Source of the DNA: Velthaea sp965214335
GTDB taxonomy: Bacteria; Vulcanimicrobiota; Vulcanimicrobiia; Vulcanimicrobiales; Vulcanimicrobiaceae
Assembly: GCA_965214335.1 (NCBI GenBank)
Contig: CBDCBO010000019.1
Coordinates: 62,001 to 126,000 of the forward strand
Length of the DNA stretch: 64,000 nucleotides
Reading direction: 5' to 3'
Shown: positions 53,413 to 62,251 of the stretch, piece by piece
Layout: every line of letters begins with the position of its first letter
How positions within the stretch are numbered: the stretch's first letter is position 1
The notes under the pieces: model-generated
Told to the model about the DNA's origin: nothing
The model's input: the letters and a program-made list of their open reading frames with translations, nothing else
Database searches by the model: none
Program-made: the position numbers and the translations under genes

Positions 53413-53901
53413 TTGATTTTCACGCATGCTGAGCTCGATCCGCTCGATCTGCAGCTGGTTGAGGCATTGCAACGCAATGCCCGCTCGACATTCGCCGAAT
53501 TAGGGAACATCGTCGGGCTCAAAGCGCCGGCCGTTCACGAACGCGTCAAGCGGCTCGAAACGCGCGGTTACGTGCGCGGCTACGCGGCCCAAGTCGACAA
53601 TCGCCGGCTGGGCTACGAACTCATGGCATTCGTCGGGGTGATTACCGCGGCGGAAAAGACGTACGATGAGTTCACCGCGCAAATCTCGACCTTGCCTGAG
53701 GTACTCGAGATGCATAGCGTCGCCGGCGACGAGACGTTTCTGCTCAAAGTCGCGACGCGCTCGACCGCGCATCTCGACGACTTTCTCTCGCGCATCAAGC
53801 GCATTCCCGGCATCGCCCGGACGCAGACGACAATCGTATTGTCGACGCCGTTCGAACGCCCCGGCGTGGTTGTCGTCGAGCGGACACCCGCGAAGCGATG
53901 A
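53413..53901 (+). CDS. Lrp/AsnC-family transcription regulator
   Basis: TTG start; 162 residues. N-terminal winged helix-turn-helix (ELDPLDLQLVEALQRNARSTFAELGNIVGLKAPAVHERVKRL) and a C-terminal RAM ligand-binding domain (MAFVGVITAAEKTYDEF ... VAGDETFLLKVATRST ... IPGIARTQTTIVLST). Lrp-like proteins sense amino acids; placed first in the kdd-kamA operon (stop and next start overlap as ATGA) it probably responds to lysine or an intermediate, an inference from context. Confidence 0.92.
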   Translation: MIFTHAELDPLDLQLVEALQRNARSTFAELGNIVGLKAPAVHERVKRLETRGYVRGYAAQVDNRRLGYELMAFVGVITAAEKTYDEFTAQISTLPEVLEMHSVAGDETFLLKVATRSTAHLDDFLSRIKRIPGIARTQTTIVLSTPFERPGVVVVERTPAKR

Positions 53902-54959
53902 ACGCGCCCAGTATGCCCTGCCGCTTGGGCAGCCACCGTGTGCTTGCGCCGGCGGGAGCATTGCCGCAGGCCGCTTGGCGGCTCGATAATACACCGCTTG
54001 CGCAGGCCAACGAAATTTTGTGCGCGGTCGACGTACTTAACATCGATTCGGCGTCATTCCGGCAAATCGCCGGCGCTTGCGACAACGACCCCGACGCCGT
54101 CGGCGCGCATATCGCCGCAACGGTTGCCGAACGTGGCAAACAGCATAATGCCGTTACGGGCAGCGGCGGGATGTTCATTGGACGCGTGCTGGCCATCGGC
54201 GCGGACCTCGCCCGTCGCGGCGACATCGCCGTCGGCGACCGGATTGCGTCGCTGGTTTCGCTGACGCTCACCCCGTTGTGCATCGATGCCGTCGGGCGTG
54301 TCGATATGACCACCGGCCGTATTTGGATCGACGGTCGGGCGATCTTATTTGAGACCGGATTGTATGCTCGCTTGCCGGGCGACATCCCTGACGACGTAGC
54401 GCTCGCTGTACTCGATGTCGCGGGTGCGCCCGCCCAAGTCCGCCGCCTCGCGCAGCCCGGCCAGACGGTGTGCGTTATCGGAGCTGACGGCAAGTCGGGG
54501 ATGCTGTCGTGCGTTCAGGCACGCGCACGCGTGGGACGCGCCGGGCGCGTTGTCGGCATCGTTCCCGATGCGACAACGCAAGCGGCGGTGCTGCTGCTCG
54601 AGCACGGTTATGCCGATACGCTCGTCGAGGCCGACGCGCGCGACGCGCTGACGATCGTCGCCGCGCTGCCTCGCCATCTACCGGACCTTGCCGATGTCGT
54701 CGTCAATTGTGTCAACGTTCCGGGCACCGAACTCGCGTCGATTTTATGCGCCCGCGACGAGGGCGTCGTGTATTTCTTCTCGATGAGCACGTCGTTCACG
54801 GCGGCGGCGCTCGGCGCCGAGGGCGTCGCCAAAGACGTCACCATGATCGTCGGCAACGGCTATGCCAAGGGCCATGCAGCGACCGCCCTGCAAACGCTGC
54901 GCGATCATCCGCCGGTTTTGGCGTATTTCACGCAACGCTACGGCACTCCAGTGGTTTGA
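53898..54959 (+). CDS. kdd: L-erythro-3,5-diaminohexanoate dehydrogenase
   Basis: 353 residues. In lysine fermentation this NAD-dependent enzyme oxidises 3,5-diaminohexanoate to 5-amino-3-oxohexanoate. Family features: GSHRVLAPAGALPQAAWRLDN, VDVLNIDSASFRQI, GKQHNAVTGSGGMFIG, the nucleotide-binding CVIGADGKSGMLSC, and NCVNVPGTELASIL near the end. It lies between an Lrp regulator (ATGA overlap) and lysine 2,3-aminomutase, which makes the previous intermediate. The 5,6-aminomutase genes that normally stand between the steps are not in this window. Confidence 0.88.
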   Translation: MNAPSMPCRLGSHRVLAPAGALPQAAWRLDNTPLAQANEILCAVDVLNIDSASFRQIAGACDNDPDAVGAHIAATVAERGKQHNAVTGSGGMFIGRVLAIGADLARRGDIAVGDRIASLVSLTLTPLCIDAVGRVDMTTGRIWIDGRAILFETGLYARLPGDIPDDVALAVLDVAGAPAQVRRLAQPGQTVCVIGADGKSGMLSCVQARARVGRAGRVVGIVPDATTQAAVLLLEHGYADTLVEADARDALTIVAALPRHLPDLADVVVNCVNVPGTELASILCARDEGVVYFFSMSTSFTAAALGAEGVAKDVTMIVGNGYAKGHAATALQTLRDHPPVLAYFTQRYGTPVV

Positions 54960-54974
54960 AAGGCTTTACGATTC

Positions 54975-56354
54975 ATGCTCGCCATTGACACACCCCGCCC
55001 GATCAAACCCCCCGTCGACCCGGCCACGCTCGCCTATCGCACGCTTCGCGACGGCGAGTTTTGGCGTACGATTCCGGCTTACGCGAATGTCGATGAAGCC
55101 ACGTTTTCCGATCACATCTGGCAAGGCCGGCAATCGATCAAGACGCCTGGTGAGCTGCTCGAAACGATCAAAGATTTGGTACCGGCCGCATTCTTCGACG
55201 ATGCGCGCGAGGGTTTCCGGCGAGCGCCGATGGCCGTGCGGGTGTCGCCGTATCTGATCGCTTCGATCGACTGGCAAGCACCGTATACCGACCCGATCCG
55301 GCGTCAGTTCATTCCGGTGGCATCGCAATTGCTGGCCGACCATCCGCGGCTAACGTTCGACTCGCTACACGAGCAGGACGATTCGCCGGTCCCCGGGCTC
55401 ATTCACCGCTACACCGACAAGGCGCTGTTCTTACCGCTCAATACGTGCCCCGTCTATTGTCGCTTTTGCACGCGTTCTTACGCGATCGGTCCGGACACAG
55501 AAGAAGTCGAACAGAAAACACGGCTGGCCAAGACGCCGAAAGATTGGCAGGACGCGTTCGACTACATCTCGTCGCGACCGGAGCTCGAAGATATCGTAAT
55601 TTCGGGCGGTGACACCTATCAACTCGCACCCAAGATGTTGAGCCTCATCGGTGACGCGCTGCTGGCGATTCCGCACGTGCGCCGGATGCGCTTCGCCACC
55701 AAGGGCCCGGCAGTCATGCCGATGAAAATTCTGACGGATGCCGCCTGGACCGATGCGCTGACCGCGATCGTCGACCGCGGACGCAAGCTGGGCAAAGAAG
55801 TCGTGCTGCACACGCACTTCAATAGCCCCAATGAAATTAGCGCGATTACACAGCGCGCCATGAAGCTGTTGTTCGAGCGCGGGATTTACGTGCGCAATCA
55901 GAGTGTGCTCATTCGCGGCGTCAACGACGATATCGCGACGATGACGACGCTCGTTAAGCGGCTCGAATTTATTAACGTGCATCCGTATTATGTCTACATG
56001 CACGACCTGGTGAAGGGCGTCGAGGAAATGCGCACGTCCATTCAGACGGCAGTCGACCTGGAGAAGCACGTGCGCGGGACCACCGCCGGCTTTAACACGC
56101 CGCTGTTCATTTGCGATGCGCCGGGCGGCGGCGGCAAACGCGATCTGCATAGCTATGAGTACTACGATCGAGAAAACGGAATCGCGGTGTATACGGCGCC
56201 TAGCGTGAAGCCGGGCAAATACTTCTTGTATTTCGATCCGATCGACACGCTGTCGCTCGAAGCGCAGGTCCGTTGGCAATCGCCCGCCTTGCAAGAAGCG
56301 ATGGTTGCCGACGCACTCGCGCAGGCCGGCGGTCGAGTCGAGGCGCTGGCCTAA
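54975..56354 (+). CDS. kamA: Lysine 2,3-aminomutase (KamA-family radical SAM/PLP enzyme)
   Basis: 459 residues. Converts L-lysine to L-beta-lysine with [4Fe-4S], SAM and PLP. The radical SAM motif is CPVYCRFCTRSYAIG (CxxxCxxC), followed by DIVISGGDTYQLAP, HVRRMRFATKGP, VVLHTHFNSPNEIS and NVHPYYVYMHDLVKGVEEMR. The C-terminal PLP region has GIAVYTAPSVKPGKYFLYFDP with a candidate PLP lysine. A GAAAGG site precedes the ATG. Size suits KamA rather than the shorter EpmB. Next to kdd, so lysine degradation is the likely role, although beta-lysine can also act as osmolyte. Confidence 0.9.
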   Translation: MLAIDTPRPIKPPVDPATLAYRTLRDGEFWRTIPAYANVDEATFSDHIWQGRQSIKTPGELLETIKDLVPAAFFDDAREGFRRAPMAVRVSPYLIASIDWQAPYTDPIRRQFIPVASQLLADHPRLTFDSLHEQDDSPVPGLIHRYTDKALFLPLNTCPVYCRFCTRSYAIGPDTEEVEQKTRLAKTPKDWQDAFDYISSRPELEDIVISGGDTYQLAPKMLSLIGDALLAIPHVRRMRFATKGPAVMPMKILTDAAWTDALTAIVDRGRKLGKEVVLHTHFNSPNEISAITQRAMKLLFERGIYVRNQSVLIRGVNDDIATMTTLVKRLEFINVHPYYVYMHDLVKGVEEMRTSIQTAVDLEKHVRGTTAGFNTPLFICDAPGGGGKRDLHSYEYYDRENGIAVYTAPSVKPGKYFLYFDPIDTLSLEAQVRWQSPALQEAMVADALAQAGGRVEALA

Positions 56355-56357
56355 GCG

Positions 56358-56924
56358 ATGCACGCCGCCGGGCGCGTCATTCGCTGGTGCGTCTTTTGCG
56401 GATCGTCAGCAGGGCTCGATCCGCTTTACCGGCAGATCGCGACGGCTACCGGAACGATGCTGGCGAGCGCCGGTATTGAAGTTGTGTATGGAGGCGGTAA
56501 CGTTGGGCTGATGGGCACGGTCGCCGACGCGGCGCTGGCCGCAGGCGGTAAGGTCACCGGCGTTATTCCCCAATCGCTGGCGGCGCGGGAAGTCGCGCAT
56601 GACGGCATCACGCAACTGTATGTCGTCGATTCGATGCACGAGCGCAAGGCACTCATGAATCAGCTATCCGACGGCTTCATCATGTTGCCCGGCGGCTTTG
56701 GGACGTTCGAGGAATTCTGCGAAGTGGTAACGTGGGTGCAGTTGGGCATCATCGCTAAACCGTGCGTCGTGCTCAACGCCGGCGGTTACTACGATCCGTT
56801 ACTTTCGATGTTCGACCGCGCGCATGCCGCCGGCTTCATCAACGCGCGCAATCGTGGCATCGTTGAAGTTGTTGCCGATGTGGAACAGCTCGCCGCGTTC
56901 ATCGGCGCGTTTAAGTATCCGTAG
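56358..56924 (+). CDS. LOG-family nucleoside 5'-monophosphate phosphoribohydrolase
   Basis: 188 residues. Rossmann fold with family motifs VFCGSSAG, VVYGGGNVGLMGTVADAAL, and the active-site MLPGGFGTFEEFCEV (PGGxGTxxE). LOG proteins cleave nucleotide monophosphates (e.g. AMP or cytokinin nucleotides) to base and ribose phosphate. Starts 3 bases after kamA, so in the same operon; no obvious link to lysine metabolism. Often annotated as TIGR00730-type lysine decarboxylase-like, a misnomer that happens to sit beside real lysine genes. Confidence 0.9.
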   Translation: MHAAGRVIRWCVFCGSSAGLDPLYRQIATATGTMLASAGIEVVYGGGNVGLMGTVADAALAAGGKVTGVIPQSLAAREVAHDGITQLYVVDSMHERKALMNQLSDGFIMLPGGFGTFEEFCEVVTWVQLGIIAKPCVVLNAGGYYDPLLSMFDRAHAAGFINARNRGIVEVVADVEQLAAFIGAFKYP

Positions 56925-57116
56925 TTCGGAACGCATCCGGTACTCCGGCCAAGTAAGGGCTTTGCGCCAGGGGTGGTTCGTGTCGATCTGATGACGGCAG
57001 CGCAACACAGCAACGGGAGCCTTCCGGCGCCAAACGCGATGCCGGTGCACGCGACGCTAGGCCGACTGCACATAGGCGTGACAGGCGCGAGGGCTAGACG
57101 CGGCTTAACTCCAGAG

Positions 57117-57530
57117 ATGCCACACATCACCGGCCTAGTCGAAACGGCCTTGTACGTCGACGATATGGCTCGATCCGCTGACTTCTTCGAACACATTGTC
57201 GGCCTCAAGCCGATGCTGCGCGGCGAACGACTGACGGCCTTTGACGCCGGCAACTCCGGCGTGCTGCTCGTGTTCAAGCGCGGCGCCTCGCTCGCCGACA
57301 TGCCGTCCCCTTCGGGAACCGTTCCGGGCCACGACGGCAGCGGACCGCTGCACCTGGCCTTCGCCATCGGCGCTGATTCGTACGACGAGTGGTGCGCGCA
57401 TCTCGCCGAACACCACGTCGCGATCTCCAGCGAAGTGCGTTGGCCGCGTGGCGGTCGCAGCGTCTATTTCCACGATCCCGATGGTCATGTGCTCGAACTC
57501 GCAACACCGGGATTGTGGGAGAACTATTAA
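57117..57530 (+). CDS. VOC-family (glyoxalase/dioxygenase-fold) protein
   Basis: I start at the ATG 57117 (MPHITGLVETALYVDDMARSADFF); the frame upstream is not coding-like. 137 residues with two paired beta-alpha-beta modules typical of the vicinal oxygen chelate fold; metal ligands are likely His in HLAFAIG and Glu in VLELATPG, with SVYFHDPDGHVLEL the classic second-module signature. Could be a lyase, isomerase, dioxygenase or antibiotic-binding protein. Convergent with the dehydrogenase gene, ending 12 bases before its stop. Confidence 0.88.
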   Translation: MPHITGLVETALYVDDMARSADFFEHIVGLKPMLRGERLTAFDAGNSGVLLVFKRGASLADMPSPSGTVPGHDGSGPLHLAFAIGADSYDEWCAHLAEHHVAISSEVRWPRGGRSVYFHDPDGHVLELATPGLWENY

Positions 57531-57542
57531 GTCGCGGGCGAC

Positions 57543-60500
57543 TCAATCCTCGACGAGCGCCGTGCGCACGATGCGTTCTTGCTCGACGGCATGCGCTCCC
57601 GGATAGCCTTCCGACGGGCTCGCGCGATACGGCCGTCCCACATACTCGACATCCGTGAGATGCGTGGGCAGATCGTCCATGATGCGCCGCCGCACGTGCG
57701 CGCGAGCGCCCATATTTTTCGGCTCCTCTTGAACCCAAATGATGCGCTTGAGATTGGAATATGATGCGATCAGCGTTAAAAGCGCGGCCTTGGGCAGCGG
57801 CGACAATAATTCGACCCGAACCACGGCCGTCTTCTGCAACTCGCCGAACGCCGGAGACGCGGCCAGGTCGTGATAGATCTTACCGCTGCACAAGAGCAGC
57901 CGTTCCACGGCACCCCGATTTTGGGCGAACCGCGCATCGTCGATCACCTCACGGAACGAACCGTCGACGAGTTCGTCGAGCGTTCCATACGCGGCGCGGT
58001 TGCGCAGCAATGATTTAGGCGTCATGACGACGAGCGGATACGCTCGCGTCGATTTCGCTTGCGACCGCAGCAGATGAAAATACTGGCTCGCCGTCGAGCA
58101 ATTCGCAACGCGAATATTGCCCTCCGCCGACAGCTGCAGAAAGCGCTCTAAGCGCGCGCTGGAGTGTTCGGGACCGGCGCCTTCATAACCATGCGGCAGG
58201 AGCAACGTGAGGCGCGTATCTTGACCCCACTTCGCAGCCCCTGCCGCGATAAACTGATCGATGATAATCTGCGCGCCGTTGTTGAAATCACCGAACTGCG
58301 CTTCCCACAGGATGAGCGCGTTGGGCAGCACGCCGCCGTAACCGTACTCGAAGCCTAAACACGCATACTCCGAGAGCGGCGAGTTGTAAATCTCAAACGA
58401 CGCCTTGGCGTCCGCGATGTTTTGCAGCGGTACGTATTTTTGATTCGTGCGCATGTCGTGCAGCACGGCATGGCGGTGACTGAACGTGCCGCGTTCGACA
58501 TCCTGACCGGTCAGCCGGATCGGCGTGCCGTCACCGAGCAGCGATGCGAAGGCGAGCGCCTCCGCCAGGCCCCAATCGACCTCGCCATCAGCCTGCAACG
58601 ACGCCTTGCGCTTGAGGAATTGCCCCTGCAGCTTCTTATTCATCTGGAAGCCCTCGGGCGGTTCTACCACGGCGTCGGCATAGCGCACGAGCCGCTCGCG
58701 ATCGACGCCCGTGTTGGGTGCCAAATCGACGTGCGAGTTCGACGGCTTCGCGCCGATGAATTTCTTCTGATTGCCTTCGCGCACGTTGCGATGCGCTTCG
58801 GTCAAGCGGGCGTTGGCGGCATCCTGCATCGCTTTGACGTCGTCGGCGGCGATGACGCCTTGCGCCACGAGTTGAGCTGCGAACAGCTCACGCACCGTTG
58901 GATGCGACTTGATCGCATCGTACATGATCGGCTGCGTGTACATCGGCTCGTCCTGCTCGTTGTGTCCAAAACGGCGATAGCCGATTAAATCGATGACCGT
59001 ATCGCGCCCGAATTTGGCCCGGTAATCGATGGCCAAGCGGACGGCCGCTATACACGCCTCGACGTCGTCGGCGTTGACGTGCACGATCGGCACATCGTAG
59101 CCTTTGGCTAAATCCGACGAGTAGCGCGTCGATCGGCCTTCCTGCGGATCGGTGGTGAAGCCGACTTGATTGTTGGAAATGATATGAATCGTACCGCCGG
59201 TCGAATAGCCGGTGAGCGCCTGCAAATTGAGCACTTCTGCGACAACGCCCTGCGCGGCGAACGCCGCATCACCGTGAATGAGGATCGGCGCCGCGGTGGT
59301 GAAATCCAGCGTCGGCGGGTTCGATACGTGATCGGTCTGCAGCGCGCGCGTGATACCTTCGACGACGCCGTCGACCGCTTCGAGGTGCGAGGGATTATTG
59401 GCGAGCTTCACGTTGATCTTGGTACCGGCCGGCGTGTAGTACACACCGTCGGCGCCGTGGTGGTATTTCACATCACCCGTGACGTCGTGTTCTTCATCAG
59501 GTTCCGGATCGGCCGTTTTCATCGCGCCCGCCTCGAATTCGGCGAGCAGTTCCTCGTACGGACGATTGACCACGTGCGCGATCGTCGACAGCCGGCCGCG
59601 GTGCGCCATTCCCAACACGGCGTTGCGCGTACCATCCTCGGCGAGCATGCTGATGATCTCTTCGAGCATCGGCACCATCATGTCGAGCCCTTCGATCGAG
59701 AACGTCTTCTGCGACAAGAATTGCTTGCGGAAATAGCGCTCCATCGTTTCAACTTTGGTCAACCGCTCGAGCACTTGCACTTTGCGCTGCGGCGTCAACT
59801 CGCGCCGGTGATAGCCGCTCTCGATATATTCGCGTAGCCACTCGCGTTGCGCCGTGTTCGAGATATGTTCGATCTCGTATGCGATGGTCGACGAGTACGT
59901 TTCACGCAGGCGCGGCAACACGTCCGCCAGCGTGTTTCCCGGGAGTTTGACTCGCAACACGGAGGCCGGCACGGCGCTGAGCAGCGCCGGCGTCAAGTTG
60001 TCATAGCGTGGACTCAGCGACGGATCGCCCTGCGGTTTGACGCCGAGCGGGTCGAGGGTCGCGGCGAGATGGCCGTGGCGCCGATACGACGACACGAGCG
60101 CCATCCCGGCCGCGATCACGCGCGCCATTTCGTCAGTGGCCGGTTGGCTCGCGTTTGCAACAGCGGGCGGAAGCGCGGGCGCCGCCGCGACATCGGCCAC
60201 CGGGACAGCAACAGCCTGGACCGGCGTTGCCGTTCGCGCAAGAGCGAAGCCGGTAAAGATCTGCTCGTAGAATTCGTCGGCGCCGGCCAGCAATTCATCG
60301 ATGCGTTTGAGAAACTCGCCCGACTGCGCGCCCTGAATGACGCGGTGGTCGTAAGTCGAGGTCAGCGTCATGACCTTTTCGATTCCCAAGCTTGCAAGCG
60401 TCGTTTGCGGCGCGCGCGCGAAGCCGGGCGGCACCCCGATCGCGCCGGCCGCGATGATCGCGCCCTGACCGACCATGAGCCGCGGCACCGACGCGATGGT

Positions 60501-61643
60501 GCCGATTCCACCGGGGTTCGTCAAGGTGAACGATGCGCCGGTCTGTTCTTCGACGGACAGCTTGCCGTCGCGCGTCTTGGCGACCAGCTCTTCATACTTT
60601 GCGCGGAACGCCACAAAATCGAGCGCCGCCGCATTTTTGATCACCGGTACGACCAGCGAGCGCGTGCCGTCCTTGCGCTGCGAATCCACCGCTAACCCGA
60701 GGTGTATACCCGCCTCGACGCGTTGCGGCTTGCCGTTAGCGCGCCGGAACGCAACGGTCATTGCCGGGTGAAGCGTAGCGGCCTGGACGATCGCGTACGC
60801 GATGATGTGGGTGAAGCTGATTTTCTGGGGCCGGCCCGCGACTTTGAGCGCCGCGTTGAGTTCGCTCCGGCGCGCTTCGAGCATCCCGACACCCAAGGTG
60901 CGGAACGACGTGGCGGTGGGGATGGTCAGCGACGCATCCATGTAGCCGGCCAGCGTGGCAGCGGAGCCCTTAAGATCGGTGACCGCCGTTTGGGCGGCAA
61001 GCGCCGGAAAGACCACGGCCGGGGCCGCTGTCGCACTCGCACCGTTTGTGCCAAGGCCGCCGACCCGAGGGGCGCCGTTTGCGCCGGCGCGGGCCCGATC
61101 GACGTCTTCGCGCAAGATCAGGCCGTCGGGGCCGGTGCCGGTGATCGCCGCCAGATCGATGTGATACCGGGCCGCGATCAACTGGGCTTTGTGCGAGGCG
61201 ACGCCACTCCCGTTGGCAGCACTGGTACCGTTGGCACCCGACGCGGCCGTACCGTTTGCCGACGGCATCAACCCGGCGGCCGCTTGCGGTCGCGCGGCTG
61301 CAACCGGCGGTGCCGGCGCAGGCTCATCCCAGACCGGCGTGAGGTTTGCCGTCGGCGCGTCCGCGGCGCCCTGCTCCCCCGCCCCGGGCTTGTGTGCCGT
61401 CGGATCAATTTCAGCCAGAATCGTTCCGACGCCGACCGTCGCGCCCTCGCTGCCGTGCAAGGCGGTAACGACCCCGGCGACCGTCGACGGCACTTCAACG
61501 TCGACTTTATCGGTCGTCACGTCGACCAAGGTCTCGCCTTCATCGACCCACTGGCCGACCTTCTTGCGCCACTCGACGATCGAGCCTTCAGTAACCGACT
61601 CGCCCATCTCGGGCAACGCTACTTTTACCAACGATTCGAGCAC
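57543..61643 (-). CDS. Fused 2-oxoglutarate dehydrogenase E2-E1 (lipoyl domain, succinyltransferase, thiamine decarboxylase)
   Basis: 1366 residues. Order: lipoyl domain (~1-82; lipoyl Lys46 in TTDKVDVEVPS), Ala/Pro linker, E3-binding domain (~150-190: AARYHIDLAAITGTGPDG), E2 catalytic domain (~210-460; catalytic His in STYDHRVIQGAQSGEFL), then E1 (~500-1366): thiamine-site GDAAFAAQGVVAEVLN, GYRRFGHNEQDEP, SEYACLGFEYGYG and LLLPHGYEGAGPEHSS. Converts 2-oxoglutarate to succinyl-CoA in the TCA cycle with a separate E3. Actinobacterial OdhA/Kgd share the E2-E1 core but lack the lipoyl and E3-binding parts; here all are in one chain. Confidence 0.95.
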   Translation of the reverse strand: MLESLVKVALPEMGESVTEGSIVEWRKKVGQWVDEGETLVDVTTDKVDVEVPSTVAGVVTALHGSEGATVGVGTILAEIDPTAHKPGAGEQGAADAPTANLTPVWDEPAPAPPVAAARPQAAAGLMPSANGTAASGANGTSAANGSGVASHKAQLIAARYHIDLAAITGTGPDGLILREDVDRARAGANGAPRVGGLGTNGASATAAPAVVFPALAAQTAVTDLKGSAATLAGYMDASLTIPTATSFRTLGVGMLEARRSELNAALKVAGRPQKISFTHIIAYAIVQAATLHPAMTVAFRRANGKPQRVEAGIHLGLAVDSQRKDGTRSLVVPVIKNAAALDFVAFRAKYEELVAKTRDGKLSVEEQTGASFTLTNPGGIGTIASVPRLMVGQGAIIAAGAIGVPPGFARAPQTTLASLGIEKVMTLTSTYDHRVIQGAQSGEFLKRIDELLAGADEFYEQIFTGFALARTATPVQAVAVPVADVAAAPALPPAVANASQPATDEMARVIAAGMALVSSYRRHGHLAATLDPLGVKPQGDPSLSPRYDNLTPALLSAVPASVLRVKLPGNTLADVLPRLRETYSSTIAYEIEHISNTAQREWLREYIESGYHRRELTPQRKVQVLERLTKVETMERYFRKQFLSQKTFSIEGLDMMVPMLEEIISMLAEDGTRNAVLGMAHRGRLSTIAHVVNRPYEELLAEFEAGAMKTADPEPDEEHDVTGDVKYHHGADGVYYTPAGTKINVKLANNPSHLEAVDGVVEGITRALQTDHVSNPPTLDFTTAAPILIHGDAAFAAQGVVAEVLNLQALTGYSTGGTIHIISNNQVGFTTDPQEGRSTRYSSDLAKGYDVPIVHVNADDVEACIAAVRLAIDYRAKFGRDTVIDLIGYRRFGHNEQDEPMYTQPIMYDAIKSHPTVRELFAAQLVAQGVIAADDVKAMQDAANARLTEAHRNVREGNQKKFIGAKPSNSHVDLAPNTGVDRERLVRYADAVVEPPEGFQMNKKLQGQFLKRKASLQADGEVDWGLAEALAFASLLGDGTPIRLTGQDVERGTFSHRHAVLHDMRTNQKYVPLQNIADAKASFEIYNSPLSEYACLGFEYGYGGVLPNALILWEAQFGDFNNGAQIIIDQFIAAGAAKWGQDTRLTLLLPHGYEGAGPEHSSARLERFLQLSAEGNIRVANCSTASQYFHLLRSQAKSTRAYPLVVMTPKSLLRNRAAYGTLDELVDGSFREVIDDARFAQNRGAVERLLLCSGKIYHDLAASPAFGELQKTAVVRVELLSPLPKAALLTLIASYSNLKRIIWVQEEPKNMGARAHVRRRIMDDLPTHLTDVEYVGRPYRASPSEGYPGAHAVEQERIVRTALVED

Positions 61644-62117
61644 GCTATCTCCTACTGACCGGCCCCGATTCGAGTCTACTTCGCCAACTCGACGGCCGGT
61701 CGTTGCCGTTTCGCCTATTGTTACAATCCATTAACGCAAATCATACGGTTCAAGTCGTAGGAAGCGTCGCTAAATTAATAGCGCGCGCCTCGCGGCCCGG
61801 TGCGGTGCTAAGCTCGTGCCTGTCGCCACCAAAAAGACGAACCACTTCACAACGCTGGAGCGAATCGCCGGCGCTTGGGTTGACAGCCGATGCGTCGACG
61901 TGCCGGAGAGTGGACTCCGGTAGCGCGCGCCGCATGCCCTCGCGCGGCAATGGACGCTAATGGTCAACAACAAGTCGTTCAGCATCGCAACGCATCGTGC
62001 GCGGTGGCGCCGCTGGCCGAAGCGCGGCATACTGCTCGCGAGATTCAAGCGCGCTCAACGGAATAACGAACGCATAATGAGCAAGCTAGCGTAGAGAACC
62101 GCTCGCCTGCCTAATTC
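61644..62117. other. Spacer between the dehydrogenase gene and tRNA-Leu
   Basis: 474 bases. Two minus-strand frames (61770-62048 and 61750-61950) show no recognisable sequence and conflict with each other. The dehydrogenase promoter should lie in the part next to 61643. No riboswitch or repeat seen. Confidence 0.35.
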
Positions 62118-62201
62118 TGCCCAAGAAGGGACTCGAACCCCCACGGCCTTGCGGCCACTGGTACCTGAAACCAGCGCGTCTACCAATTCCGCCACCTGGG
62201 C
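62118..62201 (-). tRNA. tRNA-Leu (anticodon CAG)
   Basis: 84 bases. Acceptor GCCCAGG pairs with CTTGGGC (one G-U); D arm GGCGGAATTGGTAGACGC; anticodon stem-loop CTGGTTTCAGGTACCAG with CAG in the loop centre; long variable arm TGGCCGCAAGGCCG typical of class II leucine tRNA; T arm GGGGGTTCGAGTCCCTT. CCA is not encoded. Reads CUG, a frequent leucine codon in this GC-rich genome. Confidence 0.96.
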
Positions 62202-62251
62202 GCGGCCGACACCGATTAGTCGTTTCGGTAAAGCGGGCCTCTATGGCGACC

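Noticed and set aside
55431..56363. 310-residue minus-strand frame
   Set aside because: Antisense to kamA, whose CxxxCxxC motif and family pattern are clear.
57530..57543. Short hairpin between the VOC gene and the dehydrogenase gene
   Set aside because: Only 5 bp (AGTCG/CGACT) with no T-run; too weak to call a terminator.
59847..60695. 282-residue plus-strand frame
   Set aside because: Antisense to the E2-E1 fusion; Arg-rich with no motif.
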